From: Tubiluchus corallicola
Taxonomy: Eukaryota > Priapulida > Priapulimorpha > Priapulimorphida > Tubiluchidae
Assembly (NCBI GenBank): GCA_030141605.1
Contig: JAQGDQ010000154.1
Location: forward strand, 341,001-405,000
Reading direction: 5' to 3'
DNA length: 64,000 nucleotides
Shown here piece by piece: positions 13,001 to 22,200 of the stretch (positions are counted from its first letter, which is position 1; every line of letters starts with the position of its first letter). The position numbers were made by a program, and so were the translations under genes. A model generated the notes under the pieces. It had not been told where the DNA came from. It was given only the letters and a program-made list of their open reading frames with translations, and made no database searches.

Positions 13001-15583
13001 TGGGGCGCTTGCATATGAATTGCTTACTGGAAGGGTAAGCCTTAGATTTCTACTGACTTTTATTAGTTGAGCTTTATTACAATATTGTAGATGGCAATGC
13101 ATTTGTTTTGAACACTTTCCTGTAATGAATTACTTACTGGAAGGGTAAGCCTTAGATTTCTACTGACTTTTATTAGTTGAACTATATTACAATACTGTAG
13201 ATGGCGATGCATTTGTTTTGAACACTTTCCTGTAATGTATTAAGCAAACGTGATCAAGGCTGCAGTTGTTGACGAGAAAGACGAAGTAATCCTTAGTGAA
13301 CTTATGACACAAAGTACTTACTGACTTGCATGTGTGCATGTAATCCTAGATGTGACGTATGTAAATGCAAGTTGTGATAATGAGCTTTTTATTGAAGATG
13401 CATCTGAGGAATCTGATGATGTTTTTCCCGAACCTCGTTATCTCTCAGCTCAGGTCATGCTTGGGCACAAATTAGACCAAAGTATCTTTTATTGTTATTA
13501 GATGCATGTATGGTATATTATTTGTGTACTTGCATATAGCAAAATCGTCCATAAGTTGGCAATTAAGCATTTCTAGTTATTCACATATCCTAAAACTCCA
13601 TTTCATGGGGATCATTTTGATGCCAAGTTCATCGCTCTATGTTATTTCTAAGCTGAGATAATCTATGTTGAAGACGAGGTGTATGCTACACACTGAAAAA
13701 TGTAACCTTGAGAAAATCGTTGTCAAAGTTATTCATTGTTTTTTGTCGCGTTTCTACAAATCAGTTAGCAACCGTACAAATGTTGGTTGCAAGAACACAT
13801 TGAACTTATCTTTAAATCCAGTAGATGGCTCTTCCTGATGTAGACCTGGGCTTGATAACAGAGAAAACTCGAAGCGAAATGACTGCTTCCACGAGCTGCT
13901 ATTGGAGTTTGAAAATGCACATTTTTTACGATTGCATTACTAGTTTCTAGCCAGAAAAGTGGGTCGGGAGTATAAAATTAGATTTTTAGTATTTTTTGAA
14001 CACTTTCTTGATTTCATGCTAGAATATAAAAGTCCTATATATTTAGCATTTGTTTTTATATAAAGCAAAAAAAGGCATTTGATTAGATTTTTGGTGCTTT
14101 CTACTTTGATGCATCAAAACATAGTTTTAACTATGCCGACTGATGGGCCGTTTTGGTTTGCAAGCACACATTTTATGCAGCAGGTTTAGAATTTCACTGT
14201 GACAAAATATTTTTTACATTCACAGTCGCTGGTTTCGTCTCATCCTAGTGGCATTAACAGCCACTCTACACTGAGTATTCCCTGCTTTCTGTCAGCTGAG
14301 GCAAACAGCCTTCTAACGGAGGTTTGTGATTAATTTGTTCTTGTTACAGTTGATTTTGATTTGTGTGTCAGGTAGAGGAAAATCTCATTTCATTTATTCA
14401 AAGTTGAACTAGCCCTCTTTAACTAAAAATGCAGTCGAGGTTATTTCTTAAAATGTCTAAAATCCTTTGTATTTTTCAATATATTGGAAAAATCATCTGC
14501 TGTTTTCCTTAAATAATAGGTGCATAAATAGTTTTCAATCAGAAATCAATAAGCAGCTGGTTTTTTATGTCTATTCTAGTGAAATCACAACAATAAGCCT
14601 TTTCACAGTTCCAGCAATTGATGATGATTGTGAAAGGGTCAAAGGTTAAGTACTAGACAACGCATTTCTGTACACTTGATAATTCCTTGCAGCCTGTGCT
14701 ATTGTAATAGTAGCTATTTTAATGATTGAGCCTGTAGGCGGCGCCACTTGCAGTTATTTAGTGAAGTAAAAAATCCCTCGGTAAAGAATTAAAAAAATGT
14801 GCATTGCTTTTATTCAGGTCAAATTAATCTACTAGATGTTAGCCACTATGAATTTTTCCATGTAATAATGTGTGCAGAGTTACACAGCACAGAAAATTCC
14901 ACGTAATACAAATAGCATAGAACCGAAAATATGGCAATTGAACAATAAGCCTGTTCACAGTTCCAGCGATTGATGATGATGATCATAGACTGGTCCAAGT
15001 CTAATTGTACCAGACAACGCATTTGACACTGTACACTTGACAATCCACAAGCTATATATGTAATAGTAACAGTTTTAACATCTAGCTAGAACCTTATCTA
15101 GTTCTTTTTTTCTTGTTTCGAAGTAAGATCCTACTAGTAAATCACTGTATGCACAGACTAATGCATAATTAGGAAAAGTGCATGTAAAAAAGTTGAAGTT
15201 GCAGACGGCTTTGCTTTACCCACATGTCACGTGACGGTTGTAGTTTAGACGCGTTGCTGTGGTACACTTAACCTTTGACCTACAGTAATTGTGCGAGGAC
15301 AGAGAGAAACTGTGAAAAAGCTTATTGTGCAGTGCCAATCACATGCATTAGTTTATAGTGTCATAACTGATTTATGCTTTTAAAGATGCATACAGTGGAG
15401 AATATAAGTTCATTGCTAGTTGACGTTTACAAACGTACATTTGTTTTTAAAGTTTTTTTCGTATTTTTTTAGCTCTTGAGGTATAACCCAAATGAAAGGC
15501 TGGGATCTGGCATTAATGGAGTGGAGGACATTAGGGCACATCCTTTCTTTAGTGGACTCGACTGGTCAAAGATGAATAAGTAA
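922..15583 (+). CDS. RPS6KC1: RPS6KC1 orthologue (PX-MIT-pseudokinase), 3' part, with a one-base frameshift
   Basis: Orthologue of ribosomal protein S6 kinase delta-1 (RPK118), an endosomal protein whose PX domain binds PI3P. Eleven exons: 922-1039, 2273-2388, 3296-3486, 4230-5047, 6457-6578, 8631-8795, 10103-11521, 12503-12630, 12952-13034, 14226-14321, 15473-15583. Order: C-terminal PX half ([11 protein letters not shown], then [11 protein letters not shown]), serine/acidic linker, MIT domain across exons 4-5, and a kinase fold across exons 6-11 interrupted by a long disordered insert, as in the family. The beta-3 lysine (FVMK) and CRDLRPDN catalytic loop are present. The glycine loop is absent and DFG is replaced by YFS, so I infer a pseudokinase. 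Exons sum to 3367 nt, one base too many; the extra base sits in an A6 run near 11063. The start codon and first PX strands lie left of the window. The family call is very safe; the frameshift is either real or an assembly error. Confidence 0.95.
1326..1346. repeat. (TA)n microsatellite
   Basis: About ten TA dinucleotides in the intron after RPS6KC1 exon a. Confidence 0.9.
1729..2207. repeat. Four-copy tandem repeat, unit about 124 bp
   Basis: Copies start at about 1729, 1853, 1977 and 2096. Shared blocks include CATTAGGAAC, GGTTAAACTACACAGAC and TCAAGGTAACTCTTG. The last copy is the most diverged. It lies wholly in an RPS6KC1 intron, ending about 65 bp before the next exon. Confidence 0.95.
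2273..2388 (+). CDS. RPS6KC1: RPS6KC1 exon b (end of PX domain)
   Basis: Acceptor ATTTTCAG, donor GTAAGT; completes the split glycine and ends in phase 0. Encodes [18 protein letters not shown] and [11 protein letters not shown], the C-terminal PX helices, ending DFFD. No recognisable element in the following intron (2389-3295). Confidence 0.95.
3296..3486 (+). CDS. RPS6KC1: RPS6KC1 exon c (linker)
   Basis: Acceptor TTTTCAAACAG, donor GTAAGT, 2 nt carried out. Encodes a low-complexity linker rich in P, Q, S and D between the PX and MIT domains. The frame joins both neighbours. The next intron (3487-4229) holds a TTA microsatellite and a stretch of GAATT/TTGAA-rich sequence but no element I can name. 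Confidence 0.88.
3532..3556. repeat. (TTA)n microsatellite
   Basis: About eight TTA units in the intron between RPS6KC1 exons c and d. Confidence 0.9.
4230..5047 (+). CDS. RPS6KC1: RPS6KC1 exon d (acidic linker and first MIT helices)
   Basis: Acceptor TATTACAG, donor GTAAGA; 818 nt = 1 + 272 codons + 1. The first part is serine- and glutamate-rich (a run of six E, then [10 protein letters not shown]), with one DPF triplet (DDFDPFSV) of the kind bound by endocytic adaptors. The end, [17 protein letters not shown] and [16 protein letters not shown], forms MIT helices 1-2. No recognisable element in the following 1.4-kb intron (5048-6456). Confidence 0.94.
6457..6578 (+). CDS. RPS6KC1: RPS6KC1 exon e (third MIT helix)
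   Basis: Acceptor TTTTTATAG, donor GTAAGT. Encodes [20 protein letters not shown], the typical last MIT helix. The next intron (6579-8630) is 2 kb with nothing I can identify firmly. Confidence 0.95.
8631..8795 (+). CDS. RPS6KC1: RPS6KC1 exon f (kinase N-lobe start)
   Basis: Acceptor TTTATTTTAG, donor GTATTT, 55 codons. Encodes [17 protein letters not shown] and RTFVMK. It aligns with the first N-lobe strands of the family; there is no GxGxxG loop, and the FVMK lysine takes the beta-3 position. The intron after it carries a Tigger/pogo-type MITE (9514-9822). Confidence 0.94.
9514..9822. mobile_element. Tigger/pogo-like MITE, 309 bp
   Basis: Terminal inverted repeats: CAGTCAACCCTCGTTAAACC on the left; the right end read in reverse is CAGTCGACCCTCGTTAAACC, one mismatch in 20. 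Both ends are flanked by TA (9512-9513 and 9823-9824), as expected for a Tc1/mariner-pogo insertion. There is no transposase frame, so it is non-autonomous. Confidence 0.93.
10103..11521 (+). CDS. RPS6KC1: RPS6KC1 exon g (N-lobe, disordered insert, helix E), frameshifted
   Basis: Acceptor ATTTTTTAG, donor GTCAGT. Starts [18 protein letters not shown], with hinge [18 protein letters not shown], then about 330 residues of S/D/E-rich insert, a basic block KRKRSKRKS and helix E ([20 protein letters not shown]). The opening frame stops at TGA 11081-11083. The frame one base further on is open from 11028 and carries the rest of the exon with correct splice phase. Dropping one A from AAAAAA at 11063-11068 fuses the two. 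Exon length 1419 nt is one base above the number that closes the gene. Confidence 0.93.
11544..11962. mobile_element. hAT-like MITE, 419 bp
   Basis: The element is bracketed by a perfect 8-bp direct repeat CAGTTAAG (11536-11543 and 11963-11970), the hAT target-site length. Ends are CAGGGCCAGAACTAG and, read in reverse on the right, CGGGGGCGGAACTAG. G-tracts inside the left end mirror C-tracts inside the right. There is no transposase frame. It sits only 22 bp past the donor of RPS6KC1 exon g. Confidence 0.9.
12503..12630 (+). CDS. RPS6KC1: RPS6KC1 exon h (catalytic loop and degenerate DFG)
   Basis: Acceptor TTTTCTAG, donor GTACGA. With the split arginine it encodes [18 protein letters not shown], then TYFSQWS where DFG should be, ending NLYCAP. 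The catalytic-loop Asp is kept and the metal-binding Asp is lost. Confidence 0.95.
12952..13034 (+). CDS. RPS6KC1: RPS6KC1 exon i (APE and helix F)
   Basis: Acceptor AAATTTCAG, donor GTAAGC. Completes the CAPE motif and encodes [17 protein letters not shown], the helix-F segment. Its last 18 bases and donor are copied again 110 bp downstream. Confidence 0.95.
13017..13236. repeat. 110-bp tandem duplication across an exon-intron boundary
   Basis: 13017-13126 and 13127-13236 are near-identical. The unit holds the last 18 nt of exon i, its GTAAGC donor and 86 nt of intron. Use of the second donor would read into TGA in frame, so only the first gives a productive message. Confidence 0.95.
13787..14180. 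repeat. Dispersed repeat family A, copy 1
   Basis: Matches 28517-28910 along its length, with shared blocks AAATCCAGTA, GAGCTNCTATTGGAGTTTG, ACTAGTTTCTAGCCAGAAAA, GATGCTAGAATATAAAAGTC-like sequence and TAGTTTTAACTATGCC. A shorter third copy is at 41940-42015. No TIR, coding frame or target duplication was identified. Confidence 0.85.
14226..14321 (+). CDS. RPS6KC1: RPS6KC1 exon j (C-lobe)
   Basis: Acceptor ATTCACAG, donor GTTTGT, 32 codons: [20 protein letters not shown] then [12 protein letters not shown]. This matches the family's C-lobe loop before helix H. No recognisable element in the next intron (14322-15472). Confidence 0.93.
15473..15583 (+). CDS. RPS6KC1: RPS6KC1 terminal exon k
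   Basis: Acceptor ATTTTTTTAG; ends in TAA at 15581-15583. Encodes [20 protein letters not shown] and [14 protein letters not shown], the AGC-kinase-like RLG...HPFF tail. Confidence 0.96.
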   Translation, partial: LLRYNPNERLGSGINGVEDIRAHPFFSGLDWSKMNK

Positions 15584-18500
15584 AGTCGGCTAATTAGTCC
15601 AGGTCATTTGAGATGTGCTAATAACTATTGAGTGCAATCGATTTCTGTGTGATTCAGTCATTAATGATTAATGTTGTGTATTATAAACGTGTAAAACGTA
15701 TTGACTTTTTGTGATTAGATGAACAGCTTTCACTGCTCGTGTTAAATCACGGAATTTTATTAAATTGTGTTAATTTTATCACCTGTACTTTCACAATTTT
15801 CACATATCAGCCAATGTAAATTTTTTAGTAGTGAGCCGTGTCTTTGTTTTTTATAAAATGTCATTTAATTTTGCAAAAACTTGTTGTGCTCTGAAGTTTA
15901 AACTGCACTTCAGAGCAAAATAGTAAGTATCAAATTTCTTTTTCACCATTAATTTGGTAGTAAAATAATTACAATGAGTGTACAAATTAAAATAGAACAT
16001 TAATGCAATGATAAAATGCTTTATTTAAAGAAAAATGCAGATGAGCTAAAACAGACATTAGATTATTTTAGTGAAGCCTGTATTATAAAAAGTTCTGTAA
16101 TGCTTCAACAACATGATCGTTTAATCTCCGGTGTGTTGCCATGGAAAGGAAAGCCAGCAAAGATACTTATCAATTTTCTGGAAATTTGTTCGGGCCAGAT
16201 TAAACAAGATTAGGTTTTAGAATAACACGAACTGATAAATGAGGAAAGACTGCAATTTAGGATAAATAAGATCAGTGACTGCACACTGCTGAATTTGTAA
16301 CAGTCTGTGAACGACGTCTCGCTTTAGAATTACGTTTTATTTCTGTTTGTAGTGCAATTGATAAAAATGACAATAATTCAGATTTGGGAACTACATAGGT
16401 AGACGAGAACAATGATCAGCAAAACCCGGAAGACTTTTGTTGTGTACATTTCCTGAAGTCACACCGAATTCTGATTGGCATTAATTAAATTCAGGCAAGT
16501 CAATTAATTAGTCCAAACTAGAGTTTTTAAATGTAAGTATTTCGGGTTATTAGAAATAGCAAAAGTTTAGTTGCTAAGAACAATTAAAAAACACATTTTA
16601 TTCACTAAACTGCTAGTGTGGCAGTTTATCTCTCATGATAAATTTTATTTTTTTATTATATGCGAAGTGCAGCCAGCTTTTGTAAATTGTAACTTTTATT
16701 CACAGGTGCATGGATAATTATGAAAGGGCTTAAACTTTATTTTAATTATGCATTTTAATGTAGGAAAATTTGCTGTTGAAACTCAGCTGATTGTAATGAA
16801 AGTTGTTGCTAATGAAGGAAGTGTGTTTTTATTGATTTATTTACTCCAGTAAACATTCAGGTAGTCCAGTTGGAATTCATTATCATTGTTGCTGGTAGAA
16901 TTATCTAAATGCTGATGAGATTAAACGCTGCCGTGCCAGTGGCTTATTTTTCATTGCATATCGTGTAAATGATGTCAAGATTATGTCTTTTCAAAGTATA
17001 CTCACACCTCCGTTTGCCGGGCAAAAGCGGAGACGTCGGTCCGAATTTCCCGATACTAAGCTAATACAGTAGGTGCCGTTTATTAGACTCACGGTAATGT
17101 AGAATCAATCGTTTAATTGTCTTAAAAACGTCTACTACACGTCGTTCCTATGCAAAAGTATGTAAAAACTGTCTGCAATTGACTCAAATTCCTACGTGAC
17201 GTAAACGAAGTGACAGCCTGCCAACTAGAGGTCAACTCGCGAAACAACGGACTGTGTCTGTAGTATGTAGTAGGACTTTTTAACAGTCTAGATTTTGTCC
17301 GATTCTTCTGATATCCGTAAAAGCGAGGTCCGGCAAACCGAGATATGAGCATACATAGTAGCCATAACGTATACAATACGAGGTATGCACAGCACAGAAT
17401 TCTAACTGTGGGCGTTTGTTGTGAATAGCAGGGTGTTCTTAAACAAAGCATACTTGCAGTTATTTTGTTTCCATTGGGTAGATCATACCTTGAGCCTGCT
17501 TATTTAACAATGCAGTTAATGAGAGACATTTGTTGATATTTATTGTCGCCATATTTATTGATGCTGTATAAATTAACACCGATATGTTTTGTTAAAAAAA
17601 TGTACAGAAACTAAATGTAATGCAGTTTTATTTCATAAAACAAATTGTCATGTTAGTGTCATCACATATCCTGGTACAAAACATGTATATACAGAGTACA
17701 AAAACAAACTTGGCAGCTTGCATAAACAAAGCGTGCATTATTTGCACACATGTATTAGATAAATATTGGATAAAAAAGCCTCTTTTACATACAAAGCAAA
17801 TATTTATATTACAGTTAGGCCACAGGTCGAGTTCCAAAATTACAAATTTACCGACCAAATTTGATGACCAACATTATAATATGTGAAAAGATTCCTATAT
17901 CTTGAAATAAAATGGCAACGAATAAAATAAACGAAATCAATAAAAAACTAATTCACATTATATAAATTCACAAGCCCACCAAGCTGAGTAAAGCATACAA
18001 ATATTGTGCAACATATAAGCACACACAATTCAGTTGGTTGTCGCATGCAGCAAAAGCACTGTAATCAACCCAAAAATGAGCAGATAGTACAAACAAAACA
18101 AAATCTCAATAGTATAATAATACATCTGCATATTCAGATGAAAAAAGCAATAAAAATTAAAAACTTACGTAATCAAATTATAATCTTGGCAGGAAATTCG
18201 TGAAAACACTCAAAATTAAATAAGTACTATGGATACTTATAAAAAAGTTAAATTTCCATTATGTTGGCACAACAATGTTTGGCAAGATTTCCCCAAACAA
18301 TTGGAGAGATATTTTGAAAGTAGGTTAAAAAATTTAAAAACCTGGCACGTAATTTTGTTGTTGAGAGTCAGTATGCATATGAAGATTTGTTCATAAGTAT
18401 AAAACAGCAATCATAATGAGCAAGGTAGAAAGGCTAAAAATTTTTGTTCTGAAGCAAGATAAAAATATTTTTCTGGTAAACAAAAAAACTAAAACTAAAA

Positions 18501-18763
18501 GCGTTCTGCTGTTAACACAATTGCTAAAACATTCAGCGAGAGGAAAGCAATGAACAAATCTACTTTTAACTGAGTTTCAAATAAAAATAATTTAAATTTT
18601 GGCCGTAGTACATTCTGATTGTAAAATACAAAAATAAGACAGTAAAAAATTGAAATCAACAAGCAAAGAAAATTTCTCAGTAAGGTACTCATAAATAAGA
18701 GAAATCACAGTATGCTTTTACATAATTTAGGCCATATCTAAATTTAGGATATGGAAAAAAATC
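15584..18763. other. Convergent intergenic region (two 3' UTRs and a TIR element)
   Basis: RPS6KC1 (plus) and the SLC35A gene (minus) end facing each other. No AATAAA was seen on the plus strand before 17900; ATTAAA near 15759 is a weak option. On the minus strand, AATAAA at 17627-17632 would give a transporter 3' UTR of about 1.1 kb; two more lie near 17540-17555. A TIR element occupies 16999-17351. No coding sequence is supported. Confidence 0.7.
16999..17351. mobile_element. TIR element with a second element's end inside
   Basis: The left end TACTCACACCTCCGTTTGCC and the reverse of the right end TGCTCATATCTCGGTTTGCC match at 15 of 20 bases, and TA flanks both (16997-16998 and 17352-17353). 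From 17067, about 125 bp matches the left part of the MITE at 37184 (CAGTAGGTGCCG, ATTAGACTC, ATTGACTCAAA). The right end of that inner element is not visible, so this is a nested or chimeric remnant. Confidence 0.75.
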
Positions 18764-19231
18764 TCACACCATATCTTCTTTCTTAGGACTACTATCATCT
18801 AACTTTCCTCTGTTTACAACCGGATTCTGGGAGTACATAAAAGTTGCAGAAATAACAATGAAAATGGCCACAACCGTGAGAACGTCGATCGCAATGCCAA
18901 AAATCAGCCAACACAGAACGGCCGTAAACATCAGTTCCAGGGCACTCGCAAATGTTTTCAATATGGAGTTTAAATTTCGCAAGAAAAGGCTGGTCACAAT
19001 GCCAACTGCAGCCATATTCATAATTATACCGACAACTTTCGGCTTCAGCACGGAATCCAGTGCCTCGGGGGTGAAAGCTTTTACCAGTTGTCCCTGGTAT
19101 AACAGAATCATAGCATTACATAAGATGGAATTGACATACATGAACACATTCTGTAGCATAATAGGAACTTCTGCACCGGTATCTTTTAGTAGATATTCAT
19201 TGTAAACACCAGCAAAACAAGAACAAAACAT
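18764..19231 (-). CDS. SLC35A-like exon 6 (terminal), residues 184-338
   Basis: Acceptor TTTGTGTTTCAG; starts MFCSCFAGVYNEYLLKD, carries the C-terminal transmembrane segments and ends KKEDMV then TGA. The phase matches exon 5 directly (VQ then MFCSC). Confidence 0.94.
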   Translation of the reverse strand: MFCSCFAGVYNEYLLKDTGAEVPIMLQNVFMYVNSILCNAMILLYQGQLVKAFTPEALDSVLKPKVVGIIMNMAAVGIVTSLFLRNLNSILKTFASALELMFTAVLCWLIFGIAIDVLTVVAIFIVISATFMYSQNPVVNRGKLDDSSPKKEDMV

Positions 19232-22200
19232 CTGAAACACAAAAACAGTATTAACTTTTTTTATAAAAATTTCCCCAAACAAGGACAACAGTCTCTCACA
19301 ATAAATAGCTTCAGTAAAAAATGAAGGTATGAACACATACCTGGAGAAAGAGAATTCACATGACTAATTTGCTAGTGAAATAAGATGTCTGTTGATGATG
19401 CTGTTCTTGAATTGGGCGAGGTTACAGTTTCCAGGGCAACAATTTTCTAGTAGAAAATCCTATAGATAAATAGACCAAGGGAAAACTGGGCACATCAGCT
19501 ACTGTTCATCACTAAGAATGCCTAGGATAAGCCCACGAGAAGCTGGTGAAAATGGGCATTCTAAACAAACTGCTCGCATTTACAAACCAGTAAGTAGAGA
19601 TCCTGAGAGGATTTTCCACGAAAGTAGCAATAAAGGAGGCTCAATTTAGCAATCGGATTTGGTGAATAAGGGGCTGCAGGAGTGATCCTAAATCAACCTC
19701 AGTCAGACTGCCAATATGATTTTGCAATCGGGTGGGGTAAGATGACAAACTCAGGTAGCAGCCCAGATGTGACCGCAGTACTCAATGCTATGTCCATTTC
19801 ACGCCAGCCCAGATGTGACCGCAGTACTCAATGCTGTGTCCATTTCCTGCAAGCCAAGATGTGACTACAGTACTCAACGCCATGTCCATTTCACGCCAGC
19901 CAAGATGTGACCGTAGTACTCAATACTATGTCCATTTCATGCCAGCCAAGATGTGACTGCAGTACTTAATACTATGTCCATTTCACGCCAGCCAAGATGT
20001 GACTACAGTACTCAATACTATGTCCATTTCACGCCAGCCAAGATGTGACTACAGTACTCAATACTATGTCCATTTCACACCAGCCAAGATGTGACTACAG
20101 TACTCAATGCTATGTCCATTTCATGCCAGCCAAAATGTTACTGCAGTAGTCAGCGCTATGTCCATTTCACGCCAGCCAAAATGTTACTGCAGTAGTCAGT
20201 GCTATGTCGATTTGACGCCAGCCCAGATGTGACTGCAGTACTCAATGCAATGTCCATTTCACGCCAGCCAAGATGTGACTGCAGTAGTCAATGCTATGTC
20301 CATTTGATGCCAGTCCAGATGTGACTGCAGTACTCAGTGCTATGTCCATTAGGTGCCAGCCCAGATGTGATTGCAGTACTAAATGCTATGTCCAATTGCA
20401 AACAACGAATATAGCTTCAGGAGTTAGATAATTATGAGCACAATAGAGATATCTCACTTATGTGCGACACATATTTTTCCATTCTTTACTGGTAAATCCA
20501 GGTCATCCTCGCTATTAATGAAAAAAGTCCACACAGTTAAGAAACAAAAAAAATCGACTTTTTGAGCCGCCGCTGTGGTTTATACCCACATGGAAAAATA
20601 AAGAAGAAAAAAGGAAAAAATCACATCAAATTACTAATTCTAATTTAACCTGAAATGTTCTAGTTTGATCTATGTGATTTTTTCTGTTCTTTCGCCTTTT
20701 CACAAACCACATTAGTGGCTTGAAGCATCGTGTTTCTTCTTTGTTTCTTAACTGTCTGGGCTTTTTTATTAATTGCCATTATTCTTCTCATTAAGAATTT
20801 TAACTAAAAGTAGTTGTGTGTTATATTCTAGCAGTGTTTTATTGTAGTATAATGTAACTGAAACATTTCCGGACAATCACCGGATAATGCTAGTATACAG
20901 CTGTGCCAGCTAATGAAGTATGCAGCTACTAATGTGACAACAGGGAGTAGTAAATGTGTAGATTCCCGTATATACTGCTAACATGGGTAATAATATCATT
21001 AAATTACACAGCACATTACTTGGCAATGTGCCTAACTGTAAAATGAAGCCAGATATTCTGTCAGTTTTCAACCCTGTGTAATTCATACAGAATGCGCATA
21101 GAAAAAATGTCACTTTGCAACCAAGACTTTGAAGTTCAATTCACAAAAAGTTAGCATGCACTTTTCCCGAGTGTATAAACAAGTGCATAGTTTGCATTGG
21201 AAGTGCTTTTTCTGTGCATAAATTCTATTAAATTTCTAATAACAACAATGACAAAAAGTGACCAACAATAAGAAACTGGCAAAAGCATCATGTAAGTTGT
21301 ATTTACATTTTGAACATTTGAAATCACTTTTTAAACTTCTGAAGTCACCTTTTACACTTCTGAAGTCACTTTTTACATTGCTGAAGTCACTTTTTGCATT
21401 TTTGTAGTTACTTTTTGCAATACCTAAGTCAGTTTTTGCATAACTTAAGTCCTTTTTTGCAATTCTTAAGTTACTTTTTGTATTTTTGAAGTAGAAAATG
21501 TGTAGCATGTCACTTAGTGATGCAAGTGCTCGCTTTAAAGACTGACCAAACTACTATGACAAAAAAATTCACAAAGCAACTGCTAAACTACCTAACTGAG
21601 AAGTTAAATATTTCAGTTAAGCTTAGCCAGGCTATGCGTATACTGTATCGGGTCTAAAAATACAGACATTATATCTAATGGACTTGCTAAATCTAGGAAC
21701 CTTGCTGAATGTTGACCTTAGTTGTTGTTGAAATCATCTAGACTGAACATTTCGACATTATGTACCTTAACAGCATTGTTTTATTATGCAGCCATGGCTT
21801 GTTGCTGAGCATCAGACATATTGGGTTCTCGATCTACCATCGGCAGGATCAATTAGGCTTCAAGATGCAAGAAACATGATACAGTGAGTCTCACTTAACG
21901 ACTCCCCGCTTAGTGACATTTCGTTTTAACGACACTAATTATTTGGTATAGACAGGCCACGACGATTCACTGCTTTCCCACATTTAGATAAAATTCTTCT
22001 TGGTAAAACGCAAGAGTTTTTCCGATAAACCTCTTTTCTGTTGCATCGTTAATTGCTGGGTACACTAGTAATATTAGTAACATTTAAATTAAAGAAACAT
22101 TGTAGAACTGTAACGAATAAACCATATGAAATGTTCAATGAGCCAAAGCTACTGTTTTTTGTCCTGCAAGATAACTGAATCTTTAAACATGGCAATCCTC

